A DNA stretch of 64,000 bases from Rhodotorula mucilaginosa (GCA_034406715.1 CP137864.1:2108001-2172000); one strand, 5' to 3'; shown: positions 45,940 through 56,921, counted from the stretch's first letter. Translations and numbers: made by a program. Notes: generated by a model from the sequence alone, not told the origin.

Positions 45940-48711
45940 TCAGGCCTTCGACCTCGACCAAACCACCAACAAGCCATGATCGCCGACGGCGACTATCGTT
46001 TCGGCATCCTGAGGATCAATCGCGATGCAGCGCGCATGTACCGCAGGCGGCGGCGGCTCATCCCGCGAAGCGGACGCGGTCGACGGCGAGGGAAAGTCGA
46101 GCACGCGGGAAGGCAACAGGCGCGGGACAAAGTCGTGTGCTTGTCGGTCTCGAGTCGGCGGAAACAGTGCGTCGACCAGCTCTTCAGGACCGGGGCCAAC
46201 CGGAGGGTGAGACCCGGTCTGGATCTGGGATCCCGACTGCGACTCGGCAAGCGAAGTCGACCGTCGAAGGCTGCTCTGAGTCGACGCCGAGAGGTTCTGG
46301 CTATCGCGGCGGACCTTCGGAACTCCGACGCTCGGATCGGCGAATGGGCGGAAGAGGTACAAAGCCGGCGGGTTGTGGGTCCGGTTCGTTTGCTTCGTCA
46401 TCGGCGGTGGAAGCTTGGTGCTCGTCGCCAGGGCAAAGAAGGCGTCTTGTGCGTCGTTGGACAACGACGGCAGCGGCGAACATGGCTGTCTGCGTGGTCG
46501 AGGCCGGAACCATCCGATTACGTCGGCGATGCAGTTCTGGTCCTCGAGAACGGCCTCGTATATGATCCGGAAAGCGCTGTCGCTCCTCGCGTCGACTGGG
46601 AGATGCGAACGCATTTCCGTCAACGACGGGAGGGCAGACTCGTCCTTGTCTCGAGGCGCACGGGCGAGGTCTTCCCGGTTCCTGTCGGCGGATCGAGGAC
46701 CCAAGACATCCAGTACGTCCGGCACCCAGACTTTGACGCTCTTGCGCGGCGAAAACTGCGCCTCCTCATGCGACACTCCCGCTTTCGAGATGATCGTGCA
46801 CGTCGTCGGCGACGCGAACAGGACTTGATCTGGCCACTGACCGGGATGGACGGCGTACGAGGAAAAGAACGGTGGACCGAGCACGGGAACGGGAGCGTTG
46901 ACGGTATCCTTGGGCGGGGGGTTCGATGGCGGACGGTGGAGAGGTGTCGTCGGCCAGAACGGTGTCGCATCGAGTACCGACTGTGGGATTGTCCATAGTC
47001 GGATGTAGCCGTCTGCGCCGGCCGTGACGAGGAGAGGCTGGACGGCGTGCATGTCCTGCGATGACAGTCGAGGAGAGGTCAACGCCAGCTTCCACGAACC
47101 CAATCTGACAGCGTTCATTGGAGTAGCGAGGGATCGGCACGCACGCAAGAGAAGACGGCCTGTTCGTGACCTCGTTCAGCCAAAATGGCGAGCAATTCTC
47201 CCTCGACGCGCGGTCGGTACCCGATCCGCTGCTGCTGCTGCTGCTTTTCGACAGTTTTACCGCGCCTCGTCTGAGTTTCGACGCGGTGGACAGCTTCGTT
47301 CGTGCCCCAGGGGACGGTCACGTCCCAAAGGCGGACGGTCTTGTCTTCGCTGCAGGAAGCGAGCAGGTGGGGATACGAGGGGTGGAACGTGAGGTGGAAG
47401 ATGGACTGTCGTCGGGCGTAGCAGGTAGAGAGTCAGCATTACGAGATTCGAACAAAAGGTTTCAGAGATCGCAACGCCGCCTCACCCCTCCATGGCCAGT
47501 GATGGTCCGGTCGAGGTGCACGAGCCATTCTCCATTCGCGCGTTGCCCGACGAGGAACACCTCGATCGGGCGACCTCGGCCCGCCACGGCCAGCATCGGC
47601 GTGTACGGGTTCGTCGTGATGTTGACGGACCAGGCGCAGGTGAAAAGCTCTTCGGCGTCGCGCTGCAGGGCGGAAATGGCACGACGTTTAGCCCCAGAAG
47701 TCCCCCAAAAAGCTGCCCGGGGCGAAAGGACCGTACCGGATCGGTACTTCGCGGTGGGAGCTTGTACCGCGCAAGCATGATCGTCGAGCGAGCAGTCCTC
47801 GCCGACGTCGACGCCGTTGCCGATTCCAAGTTGGCTCGGTGCAACTCGATCTGCGCATTGCCATCTCTTTTCAAGTCAGCGAACTCTTTTTGGAACCACT
47901 TCTGCTCCGTGCATGCCCCGTACCTGATCTCGACCAATGACGGCGAACACCCCCCGCATGTATTCGAGGCCGGGCAACTGCGCGTGGGGAAAGAAGGCCG
48001 CCGAGTGGTAGATCTGGACGAGTGAGAATTGCTGCGGGATGAGCTGTGGCGCACGTGAGGAAGACTTCACAGGCCAAGGTACGCACCGTATTCTGCGTGT
48101 TTTCTCTCTGCTTCCCTTTGACGTTCCGCCAGTCCCTTGCCCACTCGCTGTCGTTTCCGGCCGCTTCGCGCACCTGCCTCTGCGCCCGTTCTCGCGCCAT
48201 GCGATCCTGTGCCCGGAGATGCTCTTCGCTCCGCTCCTGGCTCGTCATCGTCTCGAGCGGTTTGTGCGCGAGCGGAGCCGAGGGATGTCGTGCCGGGGCG
48301 TGGTCGAGGATGTCAAACTTGTAGGTGCGATGCGGCAAAGGGTGATCGGGATGGACCGCTGACGGCGTAGAAGCCGGGTCGAAGCTCTGGTCCGAGGTCA
48401 CGTTCCCATCGCGCATGTCCACGTCTTGACCGACCCCGTGGCGGGAGTCGGCAGCAGCAGCGGCGCCGTTGTGCCGGTTTGTCAAGTCATCGAGAATCTG
48501 TACCGAGTCGTCGTCTGATTCGACTTCGGTTTCGGTGTATTGCTGCGCGGCAGCGTGCGTGGCCTGATGTTGCGTGTGAGGAGCAGCGTTGTCGGCTCTG
48601 GGCTGGGCGGTGGACGATTCGACAGCATCGCGAGAGGCGTCTCCGACTAAGACTGCTCCGTCTGCCGGGCTTTGACCGCCGGCACGAGTCGGTTCGGCGG
48701 GAGCGGATCGT
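45940..48711 (-). CDS. EED: EED/ESC-type WD40 protein, candidate PRC2 subunit (5' end unresolved)
   Basis: WD40 propeller protein of the EED/ESC family, which binds H3K27me3 and activates the PRC2 methyltransferase. Exons: 48711-48087, 48043-47924, 47866-47768, 47662-47486, 47405-47145 and 47055-45940, about 798 residues. An acidic disordered N-terminus is followed by EELFTCAWSVN and PMLAVAGRGRPIEVFLV, matching the EED FYTCAW...LLAVAG signature. Then come TITGHGGSIFHLTFHPSYPH, LLASCSEDKTVRLWDV, GHEQAVFSCDMHAVQPLLV, TAGADGYIRLW and a late blade ending AVGDHGLLVVW. Long Pro/Ser insertions interrupt the last blades. No in-frame ATG opens the first block. A CAG acceptor at 48712 suggests a short upstream coding exon I could not place. 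Confidence 0.82.
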
Positions 48712-48746
48712 CTGAAGAAGCATGTCGTCCGTATGCGTGTAAGCAC

Positions 48747-49037
48747 GAATATAACACACTCGGCCAGCGTTAGGGGAACGGGAAAGCGACCAACGTTTGC
48801 GCCGACTTGCGAGCGGTCGAGAACGGTCGCATGCCCTCCGATGAAGCCGTTGAGAGCGGCCGGTGCTGCCTTGAGCCCGTCTCTACCGTTCTACGTTTTT
48901 CTGCTCGCTCATCAAGCACCTCGGAAGCGATTCGAGTGACAAGTGGAAAGCGAACTCGTTGTCGTCCCTTTCTCTTCTGCCTCTTCTGACTCGGCACGCG
49001 GACTGAAGTGCGGCAGGGCACTCGGTCGACCTTCACA
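48747..49037. promoter_or_regulatory. Divergent promoter region between EED-like gene and Kish gene
   Basis: About 290 bp separate the two divergent genes. It probably includes the missing first coding exon of the EED-like gene, for example around the ATG on the minus strand at 48832, though the donor there is weak. No other feature is supported. Confidence 0.4.
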
Positions 49038-49668
49038 ATGGTGAGCTCAAGCCTCAGCTCGCCACCAATCCCCAGGGCTGACTCGCGTGTGCGCTCGCAG
49101 ACGGCCATCTTCAATTTCGAGTCTCTGCTGCTCGTCATCTTGCTCGTCATCTGCACGTGCACCTACGCCAGAGCGACCGCACCGGGACTCGTCGACCGGA
49201 ATCGAGAAGGGTCAGTCACTACACTTTCGCTGGTCTTGGTCCGGGGCCCGTGTGCGGATCGCCTCTTGGTCCTCGAGTCGTCCATGTGGAGCTGCAACGA
49301 GTCGATTCCAGCGAACATCAAGTCGCCTGTCGGTCGGCGAGGACGGGTCATCAGCTACCTTGAACGCGGGAAAACGTCAAGGGCGCAACGGCAGGCAGGC
49401 AGAGTCCGAACACCAGCTGATCGCCTTTCGCCCCCTTCCGGAACAGGTTCCTCGGCGTGTTTTTCAAGTGCGCGCGGATAGGTGTGTCAGACAGTCCAGT
49501 CTTTCTGGCAATGCAGATCACGACAGCGGTCTTTGCTTAGGCCTGAAGCTCGACTGATCGATGAGTCTGACGCTCCACTCGCCATGTACCTCTTGCACAG
49601 GAGAACGGTTATCGCCCTACGTCGCGCTCGCCTGCATCATCATGGGGTTCCGGATCCTCCTCGCATGA
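49038..49668 (+). CDS. Kish / TMEM167-family small secretory-pathway membrane protein
   Basis: Tiny conserved Golgi/secretory-pathway protein. Four exons: 49038-49040 (the ATG alone), 49101-49210, 49447-49481 and 49601-49668, giving 71 residues against 72 in animal Kish-A. Spliced segments read TAIFNFESLLLVILLVICTC, APGLVDRNREG, FLGVFFKCARIG and ERLSPYVALACIIMGFRILL. These line up with AIFNFQSLL, LLDRNKTG, LGIFWKCARIGERKSPYVA of Kish. There are two membrane segments. All splice phases agree (0, 2, 1) and a CTGAC branch point precedes the first acceptor. Reading straight through from the ATG hides the gene, so automatic annotation could miss it. Confidence 0.92.
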
Positions 49669-50193
49669 GGAACCTCCCGAGATATACCCTGCCGCCATCT
49701 CTTGTACACATGTATGATATGCAGGCTTTCCTCACTCCTTTTCTTGGCGACAACGCTCCGACACGGCGAAAGACGGGAAAACTGGGCTTGCTGGCGTTGA
49801 ATCCTCCCGCTGCTGTCTCGACGAGCGACCGTCTCGCGGTGCAGCCAGCCTACGCGCCTGACGGGACTGGACGACCAGCGGTAGGAACAGGCTTTTCGAG
49901 GTGGCGATTTGACGGAACTGATCCCGGTCTTCGGAACTCGCTGAAAACCTGCCGATGCTCGCCAAGGCTTCGAGGGGCTGGTCACTATGGCGTCGAATAC
50001 ATCTGATCAGGAGAAAGCGGCAAGGACAACCCTCGACTCCCTGTGCTCGCAATCGGTCGCTCCTTTCGCTCGGCGACTCTCGGTACCGTGACTCCTTCAA
50101 AGCGAGCGCCCTAGTGAATCTCGGTCTTCTCTTGCATACAAAGGGTGATTGATACATATCAGCAGCGGAGAGAGGAAACAGTCTACGGAGCTT
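49669..50193. other. Convergent intergenic between Kish gene and HMG-box gene
   Basis: These 525 bp lie between two convergent 3' ends. Several short open frames exist on both strands, but none has family resemblance or codon signal worth calling. Confidence 0.55.
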
Positions 50194-53100
50194 TTACAGC
50201 GCAAAACCGAGTCCCAAGCGCTCGTCTCCAATCCCTGCTCCTGGACTAGTCGGATCAAACATGGACGAGACGGTCCGCGCGCTCGGATCGTGATCGAACA
50301 GGGACAGTGCCGGCGGCGGCGGCGCGAACAAGTCTTCGGTGCCAAAGTGGAACAGGTCCTCTGCTCCTCCCGGCGAAGTACCACCTCCCGCCGTTGCCGT
50401 CGCCGAAAGTGGCTCGTACCCCAACCCGCCGGCCGATTCCGGCGGCGCGAAAACGTGCTGGCTGTTGTTGTGCTGTTGCTGCGCCGCAAAAAGACTCGGT
50501 CCGACCGAAGCTGCGGACCAGATCGGTTGCGGGCGGAACAACCCGTACGGGTCTTTCGACGCGAGCGATCCCGAGGCCTCGGCGGCGAGTGGCATGGTCA
50601 TCCTGGTCGGAGACCGCGCACTCCACGCCGAAGAAGAAGAAGGCGCCGTGTCGTAGTAGACACTGCTGCTCGCGGCGTCGGATGGCCACGACGACGCGTC
50701 AAAGACGGAAGAGGACGAGTAGGCGGTGCCGTACTCGGTCGAGGCGTCGTCGTGAGGGTCGGTGCCTCCAGCAAACGAAGGCGGCGGCACCGACGGTTGG
50801 AGGACCGTCGCGCGAGGATCGACGAGTCTTGCTGCGTCCGTCGGCGGCGGCGGCGGCGGCGGCAGCAGCGGCTCGAGTCCGGCCTCGAACAAGAACTCGG
50901 ACGAGTTGAGCAGAAAAGGCGAAGGCGCGATCGTCGCCTCGGTCGCCGAGTTGACCCACGCACCCTTCTCTTCCTCTTGCTGCTTCTCCTGCTCCTGCTC
51001 TTCGACTTGTCGAGCCAACATCTCTCGATGACTCGTCACCGCCGCAGAGGGTTTCCGCAATTCCCACCTCCCGAGGGAAAAGTTCCTCGAATCGGTCGGG
51101 CCGGCAAAGAGCGGCACATCGGTGGTGGTGGCAGGCGGACCGTGGCGTCGAGTCGGAGGGAACATGTAGCCCGAGGTTGGATCTGCCGCTGTAGCCGATG
51201 ACACGCCGAGAACGCCGTACGAGCTCGTCTTTTGCCTCCGCGCCGCGGGCAGGTCGTCCGATGCGTATGCCCCTCCGTCTTCGTCCTCCTCCGGCGTCGT
51301 TGCTGACTGCGACCTTGAAAGCGGATGCTTGCGAGTGCTGCGACCGGTGGAAGAAAAACTGCCTCCTCCTCCTCCTCCCCCTCCGCGGGACATGGGCATG
51401 CTCTGCATCCGCAAAGGAGAAGGGGAAGGCGAGTCCGACGAAGAAGGAGAAGCGGGCGAGACGGCCGAGCGACGGAACGGGGACGGCGAGAATTCGGTCG
51501 GAGTCGAGTTGGTACTGCTACCATCGGCCGCAGGGGAGGCGTACATGGCGCGTTGCGATGACGGCGGCTGCTGCTGCTGTTTCGTCGGCGTCGTCTCGTC
51601 CTCGATCGGCGTCGTCGGAGCAGTCCCTCGCGCAGAAGACGAGGGCGTCCTGCGAGGTGGAGGCGTCGCCAGTGTCGTCGTCTTCGCCTTCGCCTTCTTG
51701 CCGAGCGCCGCGGGCCGACTCGGAGTAGGAAGATTCTCTCCCACAACCGGGATGTCCCCCTCGCGCGACGTCGACGTCGACGTCGAAGAAGAGTCCGGAG
51801 CAGCGGCAACGGCAGCGGGAGTGGGTCCCATCTCGGCTTCGAGTTGGAGCTCGACGCGCTGCAAGACCCGATCGTCTTGCTCGCCTTCGAGAAGGGCTTG
51901 CGCGATCAGGGCCATCCGCCGTTCTTCGCGGCGCTTGTAGAGGACATCCTGCGGCACGGGCGGCACCGGCAGAAGGGACGCGGAGGAGGAGGAGGCGTTG
52001 TCGTCCCCCGAAGTAGAAGTGGACGAGTCGTTGGTCCCGCTCCGGACGTGGGCGTGTTGCTGTTGCTGTTGCGCGAGAAAGTACCGCTCGGCCTCGTGCA
52101 AGTCGGTCCCCGTCAACTCGGCATACTCGGCCGCCAATCTCGCCGCCTTCGCTCTAGCCTTTTTGCCGTACCCAGGCGCCGCCCGCGGCTTGTCGGTCTG
52201 TTTCGGTCGGTACGCATAGTTCGGGTACTTGGCGAGGTGCCTCCGTTTCTCCTCCTCGGCCAACTCTTCCCACTGCTGCCGTTCGACTTCGGACAACCCC
52301 CTCCAGACGCCCCCGACGATCTGTGAAATGTTCTTGTGGTCCTTGACCCCGATCGAACGCGGGATCAACCCGCTCGTGATGGCGTGAGAACGGAACAGGA
52401 TAAAGGCGTTCCGCGGCCGCGGGATGTGGTCCGCCGACATCTTGCGGCCGTGCCGTTTCTTCTTCTTTCCTGGGGGAGGCGGCAGGGGCGAGGGAGGGAC
52501 GGCGGGCAAAGGGATTTCGGGATATTTGGCGAGGGCGGCGCGGATCGGAGTGAGCAGGGAAGGGGGAGCTCCGACGACGGCGATATCGCCGGTGGCGTGG
52601 TCGTCGTCGGCGGCGGCATCGTCTCGGCTCGATCGCGAGACCGCAACGGTCGGGTACGGCGCCGGTCGAGCTGCAGCCCGGACGGTTTGAATCGGAGACG
52701 GCGCCCTCCTCCGCTGAGAACGAGTCGGCGTCCGACCCGCCGCCGGAAGCGGCGCGGGCTGCTGGTGCTCCGAGAAGAGGGGGTCGCTAAACTGTGTCAT
52801 CGGTGCCGGTAGAACTCTCGGTGCCGGAAGGGGCAGCGCGGGAGGGAGCATGCTCGCGGGTGGTAGGTGAAGGGGTCCGCTCATGGCCGTGGGCGTGGGC
52901 GTGGGAGCGGCGGCGGCACCGGCGGCGACGCCGGGAGTCGGAGAAGGTAACATCAACGGCGGCGGGTTCGGCAGAGTCGAGTGCTCGTGTGCGTCTCGAT
53001 TGTGCTCGCCCACACGGTCTGATACGCCGCCGGCCGGTGCATTCTCGCGCAGGTCGGGCGTGTACTTGAACGGGAAAGGAAGACAGGACTGGACCGAGAG

Positions 53101-53811
53101 GAGGTCGCCTTCTTCTTCTCCGCCGTCGAGAAAGCCGCCGAGGCGGAGCCACTCTTCCTTGGTCAGGCCGAGACTCGCGACGACGCCGCTGCCGCCGCCG
53201 CCAGGAATGTGATCGGCGTACAAGACCGTCTCGTCCTCCTCCTCCGCGCCGACGACGTGAGCTGGTGCGAAAGAACGAGGGGTGGGCGACGCAGGCGGCG
53301 GCGGCGGCGAACCGTGATCGATAAAGGTTGCGGTCGAAAAGTCGCGGCGACAACCTTCGTGACCGTGGCCGTGGTCGGAGAATGGAGGTCGCGTATGAGC
53401 GGGCAGGTGGTAGCACTCGAGCGAGGGATCGATGGCGTAGTATGTTTCGTTGGCAGTCGCGTGTGGAGACGGGTACAACTGTCGCGTTCGCGCCCACGAC
53501 AAAACAAGCGGGTCAGTACTGTGAGCGTCCGTGCCTGAGAAAGATACCGTTCCCCTCACCTTTTGATCAGCCCATCCCTGCAACTTTGTGTCTTCTGACG
53601 AAAAGAGGTGGTGGTGGTGGTCGTCCGTACGCTCGGCGGTACGAGGTAAGGACGACACTGTTCCGCCCGAGAGGGGTTCCAACCCGACTGCGAGTCTCGC
53701 GCGCGTGTTGGGCCCGTCGGTCACGGGCGGGGCGCTGGCACAAGCGCTCGTGGGGAAGCTCCAGTGCTCGGGGAGGGAAGTGGACGAGGGAGGCGAGAGC
53801 GGGTAGGTCAT
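50194..53811 (-). CDS. HMG-box (MATA_HMG/Ste11-like) transcription factor
   Basis: Large regulator with a single HMG box at about 52435-52190: DHIPRPRNAFILFRSHAITS, then DHKNISQIVGGVWRGLSEVE and EEEKRRHLAKYPNYAYRPKQ. This is the fungal MATA_HMG subtype seen in mating and stress regulators (Ste11, Prf1, Rop1 kin). The rest is Pro/Ser/Ala-rich with homopolymers. The first ATG in the frame is at 53811 (MTYPLSPPSSTS), giving up to 1205 residues. The frame stays open further upstream but without an ATG. A stretch 53559-53479 has donor GTGAGG, a TACTGAC branch point and acceptor CGACAG and is 81 nt, so it is probably an in-frame intron (1178 residues if removed). Target genes cannot be told from sequence. 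Confidence 0.85.
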   Translation of the reverse strand: MTYPLSPPSSTSLPEHWSFPTSACASAPPVTDGPNTRARLAVGLEPLSGGTVSSLPRTAERTDDHHHHLFSSEDTKLQGWADQKVRGTVSFSGTDAHSTDPLVLSWARTRQLYPSPHATANETYYAIDPSLECYHLPAHTRPPFSDHGHGHEGCRRDFSTATFIDHGSPPPPPASPTPRSFAPAHVVGAEEEDETVLYADHIPGGGGSGVVASLGLTKEEWLRLGGFLDGGEEEGDLLSVQSCLPFPFKYTPDLRENAPAGGVSDRVGEHNRDAHEHSTLPNPPPLMLPSPTPGVAAGAAAAPTPTPTAMSGPLHLPPASMLPPALPLPAPRVLPAPMTQFSDPLFSEHQQPAPLPAAGRTPTRSQRRRAPSPIQTVRAAARPAPYPTVAVSRSSRDDAAADDDHATGDIAVVGAPPSLLTPIRAALAKYPEIPLPAVPPSPLPPPPGKKKKRHGRKMSADHIPRPRNAFILFRSHAITSGLIPRSIGVKDHKNISQIVGGVWRGLSEVERQQWEELAEEEKRRHLAKYPNYAYRPKQTDKPRAAPGYGKKARAKAARLAAEYAELTGTDLHEAERYFLAQQQQQHAHVRSGTNDSSTSTSGDDNASSSSASLLPVPPVPQDVLYKRREERRMALIAQALLEGEQDDRVLQRVELQLEAEMGPTPAAVAAAPDSSSTSTSTSREGDIPVVGENLPTPSRPAALGKKAKAKTTTLATPPPRRTPSSSARGTAPTTPIEDETTPTKQQQQPPSSQRAMYASPAADGSSTNSTPTEFSPSPFRRSAVSPASPSSSDSPSPSPLRMQSMPMSRGGGGGGGGSFSSTGRSTRKHPLSRSQSATTPEEDEDGGAYASDDLPAARRQKTSSYGVLGVSSATAADPTSGYMFPPTRRHGPPATTTDVPLFAGPTDSRNFSLGRWELRKPSAAVTSHREMLARQVEEQEQEKQQEEEKGAWVNSATEATIAPSPFLLNSSEFLFEAGLEPLLPPPPPPPTDAARLVDPRATVLQPSVPPPSFAGGTDPHDDASTEYGTAYSSSSVFDASSWPSDAASSSVYYDTAPSSSSAWSARSPTRMTMPLAAEASGSLASKDPYGLFRPQPIWSAASVGPSLFAAQQQHNNSQHVFAPPESAGGLGYEPLSATATAGGGTSPGGAEDLFHFGTEDLFAPPPPALSLFDHDPSARTVSSMFDPTSPGAGIGDERLGLGFAL

Positions 53812-54338
53812 TCTCGGTGGGTGGCCTGTTTTTTTCCGGTGGACCAAGCGGCGGGTTAGCGCCCATGTTCTCTTTCCACTCTGGCGGAACAGGGTCCCAC
53901 TCGCCTGGGTCGAGGCGGTTTGTTGCGCACTCTTGGGTCTGTTTGTTTGTCGGGGAGAAGAACTCTGGACTCGATCCGTCGCGAAGAGCAGTCTCACCTC
54001 GGAGAGAAGCCGAGAGGGGTGCAGCCGGTGTGCACACAGACGGTAGATAGCGTCAGAGCAAGCAACGGTAGTCAACACGAGCGAGAAGGAGGAGCATAGA
54101 GCGCGAGAGAGGAGCGAGCGGCGAGCGAGTGTGCGGGGCGCAGGGTCCTCGTCCGTCCGTCCGTTGGTTGCGGGAGGTGCGTGCGGAGCATGGTCGGGGC
54201 AGCCGTTCTATAGCCAATCAGCCCTCCTCTAGCCTGGTCTGTGTGAATGCAAAGGGTCAGCGTGAGAGAGAAGAGAGTTGACCTTCTCTTCCGCGAGCTC
54301 TTCCTCGTCGAGTCCATAGTCACTTGCAGCACAGCGCG
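53812..54338. promoter_or_regulatory. Divergent promoter region of HMG-box gene and neighbouring orphan
   Basis: These 527 bp lie between two divergent ATGs. A CCAAT box is at 54214-54218, about 120 bp before the plus-strand gene. GAGCGA-rich low complexity occurs near 54085-54140. No gene is supported inside. Confidence 0.4.
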
Positions 54339-56060
54339 ATGAAGCGAGCGCGCGTGCGGCAGACGCCTTTGCCCGATTCCGAGCTGCGTTCTCCCTCGCC
54401 GACGCTCCCGTTGCACCTCTACACGTCCCTCCCCTCGTCCGCCTCGGCTCATCATCACTCTGTCGCCATCCACGCCCGAGAAGCGACCCTGCTCGATCCG
54501 CGCGACTGCAACGACACGCTCGAACCCGTCACCTGGACGGGATGGGTCAACGACGACGACTCACAGCAACCGCAGCGGAGGGCTGAGGTCATCACGGACC
54601 GGTGCGTGCGACCGTAGATCTACCCCCCCTCTCTCTCGAGGTGCTGCATTGTCGAGGCCGGACGTACATACCCGCGGGGCGTCCTCTTATCAATGCCCGT
54701 CTCGCTCGCTCGCTCTCTGTCTGTCTGTCGCTGCCGCTGTTTGTGGTGTCCATTCTGGGTCCCCCGACTGCTTGTTGGCCAATATCAACTTATCGAGACC
54801 GCGTTGCATATCCCGGTGCTCTCATTGGGATCAAGTATAGGTATCGACCATCGGGGGACTGGGACCACTTGCTCCGAGGACACCCAGAACTGACCCTCTC
54901 TCTCTCCTCGCCCCGAAAACCCGACAGCTACGACATCCTCCACCTCGTGCCGTCCATTCCCTCCCTCTCCCCGCCAACCGACGTCAACGGGTCCGCATCC
55001 GGGTTCGGGTTCGGGTTCGAAGACCTCCCTTCGGACCACGAGGAACTCTTCTTCCTCAACTCGAGCGCCGATAGGGCCGACCTCGAACGGAGAAAGAAAC
55101 GGAGAAAGCTGCAGGACGAGAGGGACCAGAGGGTCAGGGAACGGTTACGGCTGCAGCAGCGTGACGACGACGACGACGATCAAGGACGGGCGCTCGAGGA
55201 GGGTGATCATGACCAAGAGGTGCGCAGCGCGTTGCAGATTCTCCCTCTTCCGGGAAAGAACCAACCCTATCTCAAGGAGGACTCGCCCCCCGTGACTTCT
55301 GCAGCCCCCCTTCGAGATCAACCAACTCATGTCCCGCCTGCACACGACCCACTCGCGTTCGCCCAACCCTGGCCTCCTCGAACTGCGCATCCTCGCGAAC
55401 CACGGATCCGATCCCCGCTTTGCGAGTTTCTTGAAGAGGGAAGGGAGGTGGTACGACTGGTGGGTGGATTTGAGGGAGGGGAAGGGGAAGGGGAAGGGGA
55501 AGGGGAAGGTCGGGGCTGGGGAGAGTGGTCAGGGGGAGGAGGAGGAGGGGGAGAAGCCGGCGACGGGGGGACTCGGCGGACTGGCGGCTTATGGGAGTGA
55601 TAGCGATGATGATATCGCTTCTTCTTCACCGACCGGTGACGACGACGGGGACGGTCAAGAGGCTCAGGACCGAGTCCAGGTCGAAGCCAAGGACGACGCC
55701 GGACAAGGGGCGTCCTCGTCGTCCACGGCTTCCGTACCCGAATCCGCTTCGACGGTGCCCTCCACCACCACCACCATCACCAGCAGCATCACTTCTGCTC
55801 CTCCTCCGCCGCCACCACCAGCCGGTCTGAGCGCTCCCAGAAACGGCGACTCTGTCGAATTGACCGTCGTGCCGCAGGGGGTCAAAGCGGCGGAGGAGGA
55901 TCGGGAGGGCGGCCAAGGTGCAAAGAGACGGGAAGAGGAGGAGAAGGAGAAGGCGAAGAAGAAGGAAGCGCGGGCGGCAAAGGCGAGGGAGTGGGCGCGG
56001 AGACGGCGCGAGGCTCGGCGGGAGGAAAAGGAGGAGGACAATCATCAAGTCGTAGAGTAA
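54339..56060 (+). CDS. Uncharacterised Lys/Glu-rich fungal protein with ILANHGSDPRF motif
   Basis: No named family recognised. Three exons: 54339-54601, 54928-55219 and 55305-56060, in phase, giving 436 residues. The 326-nt first intron is unusually long for this window. The N-terminal part (MKRARVRQTPLPDSEL, EATLLDPRDCNDTLEPVTW) is followed by YDILHLVPSIP, an acidic linker and a Lys/Arg helix. A conserved-looking block comes next: FEINQLMSRLHTTHSRSPN, LLELRILANHGSDPRF, FLKREGRWYDWW. The rest is GK repeats, an SDSDDD acidic site, a Pro/Ser run and a charged Glu-Lys-Arg C-terminal helix. The composition suggests a nuclear protein, possibly linked to RNA processing, but this is inference. Confidence 0.72.
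55479..55512 (+). repeat. GGGGAA/GGGAAG microsatellite in coding sequence
   Basis: About six copies of a GGGGAAG-type unit that encode a Gly-Lys run (EGKGKGKGKGKVG) in the orphan 436-residue protein. Length variation between strains would be expected. Confidence 0.8.
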
Positions 56061-56921
56061 AAAGTGTTAGTCCCGCATTTCCCTTTTTCTTCTTTCCTTT
56101 TCCCGCAACCCCGGAGGTCAACCACAATGGAGCAAGCAACGTGCGCTTCTCTTCCAGAAACATGGCATGTCGGAGCTAGAGAGGCGAGGAGAGCGATATA
56201 ATGTTCTCTCGATAACTTTCTCTCGGTCGCGCGCCGGAGAAGAATTAGGTGATACATCATCCTACCACATCGCTTTGCCGAGATCAAAAAGCAAGCATAT
56301 TTGCACAAACAGGCCAGAAAGAAAGAACGCCTTCGCTCGACGCTTGCTTCTCTGGCGGCCGGTTCTGATCAAGGCCCCGCCGCGCGTTCAGAATCGCAGA
56401 GATCTTCCTCGATGACTGCGGTGCGGTATGGTGCGGATCAACGGGAGATTCCTAGCATCGGCTGGGGGGTGTTGCTGTCTACGTTGCGGTTTCTATGAGG
56501 AGGGAGTCTTTCGTTTCGTTTGGGAGGAGGAATACAGAGACAGAGAGAGAGAGAGAAGGGCGAGGGTCCGCGTTGTGCTGCGTCGCAGGTGTCCTTCGTG
56601 CGTCAAGAGAGAGAGAGACGCCCGTGACCGCGTGACCTCTCTCTCCAAAGGTTTCCGTGGACTCTCCTCTGGAGAGTCGATGAGAAGTGTCCCGCACCCT
56701 CCTTCGTTGTCTTTTGGGGGGACGCCATCCATGTCGTAGTCTTACCGTCCCGTCCTGGACTCTGGACTCGGGTGGGGCCGTTGCGCTCATAGAGTTCCTT
56801 TCATTTCTTGAAGAGCGCCTCGATTCGATGTGCGGCCCCCGAGTGGTCGGCCAGCGAAAGTCGTCGTTGAGTTCGAAGGGCTCGTCCCGTCCCGCTGATT
56901 CCGCTCGAGTTGGTATTGACT
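56061..56921. other. Convergent intergenic with GA microsatellite
   Basis: These 861 bp lie between the 3' ends of the orphan plus-strand gene and RIB7. A (GA)n run is at about 56536-56558 and a second GAGA run is near 56609-56622. Small open frames on both strands show no recognisable domain, so I call no gene. Confidence 0.55.

Noticed and set aside
49087-49557. Plus-strand open frame of 156 codons over the Kish locus
   Set aside because: It is out of frame with the spliced Kish protein, which has clear family identity and consistent splice phases.
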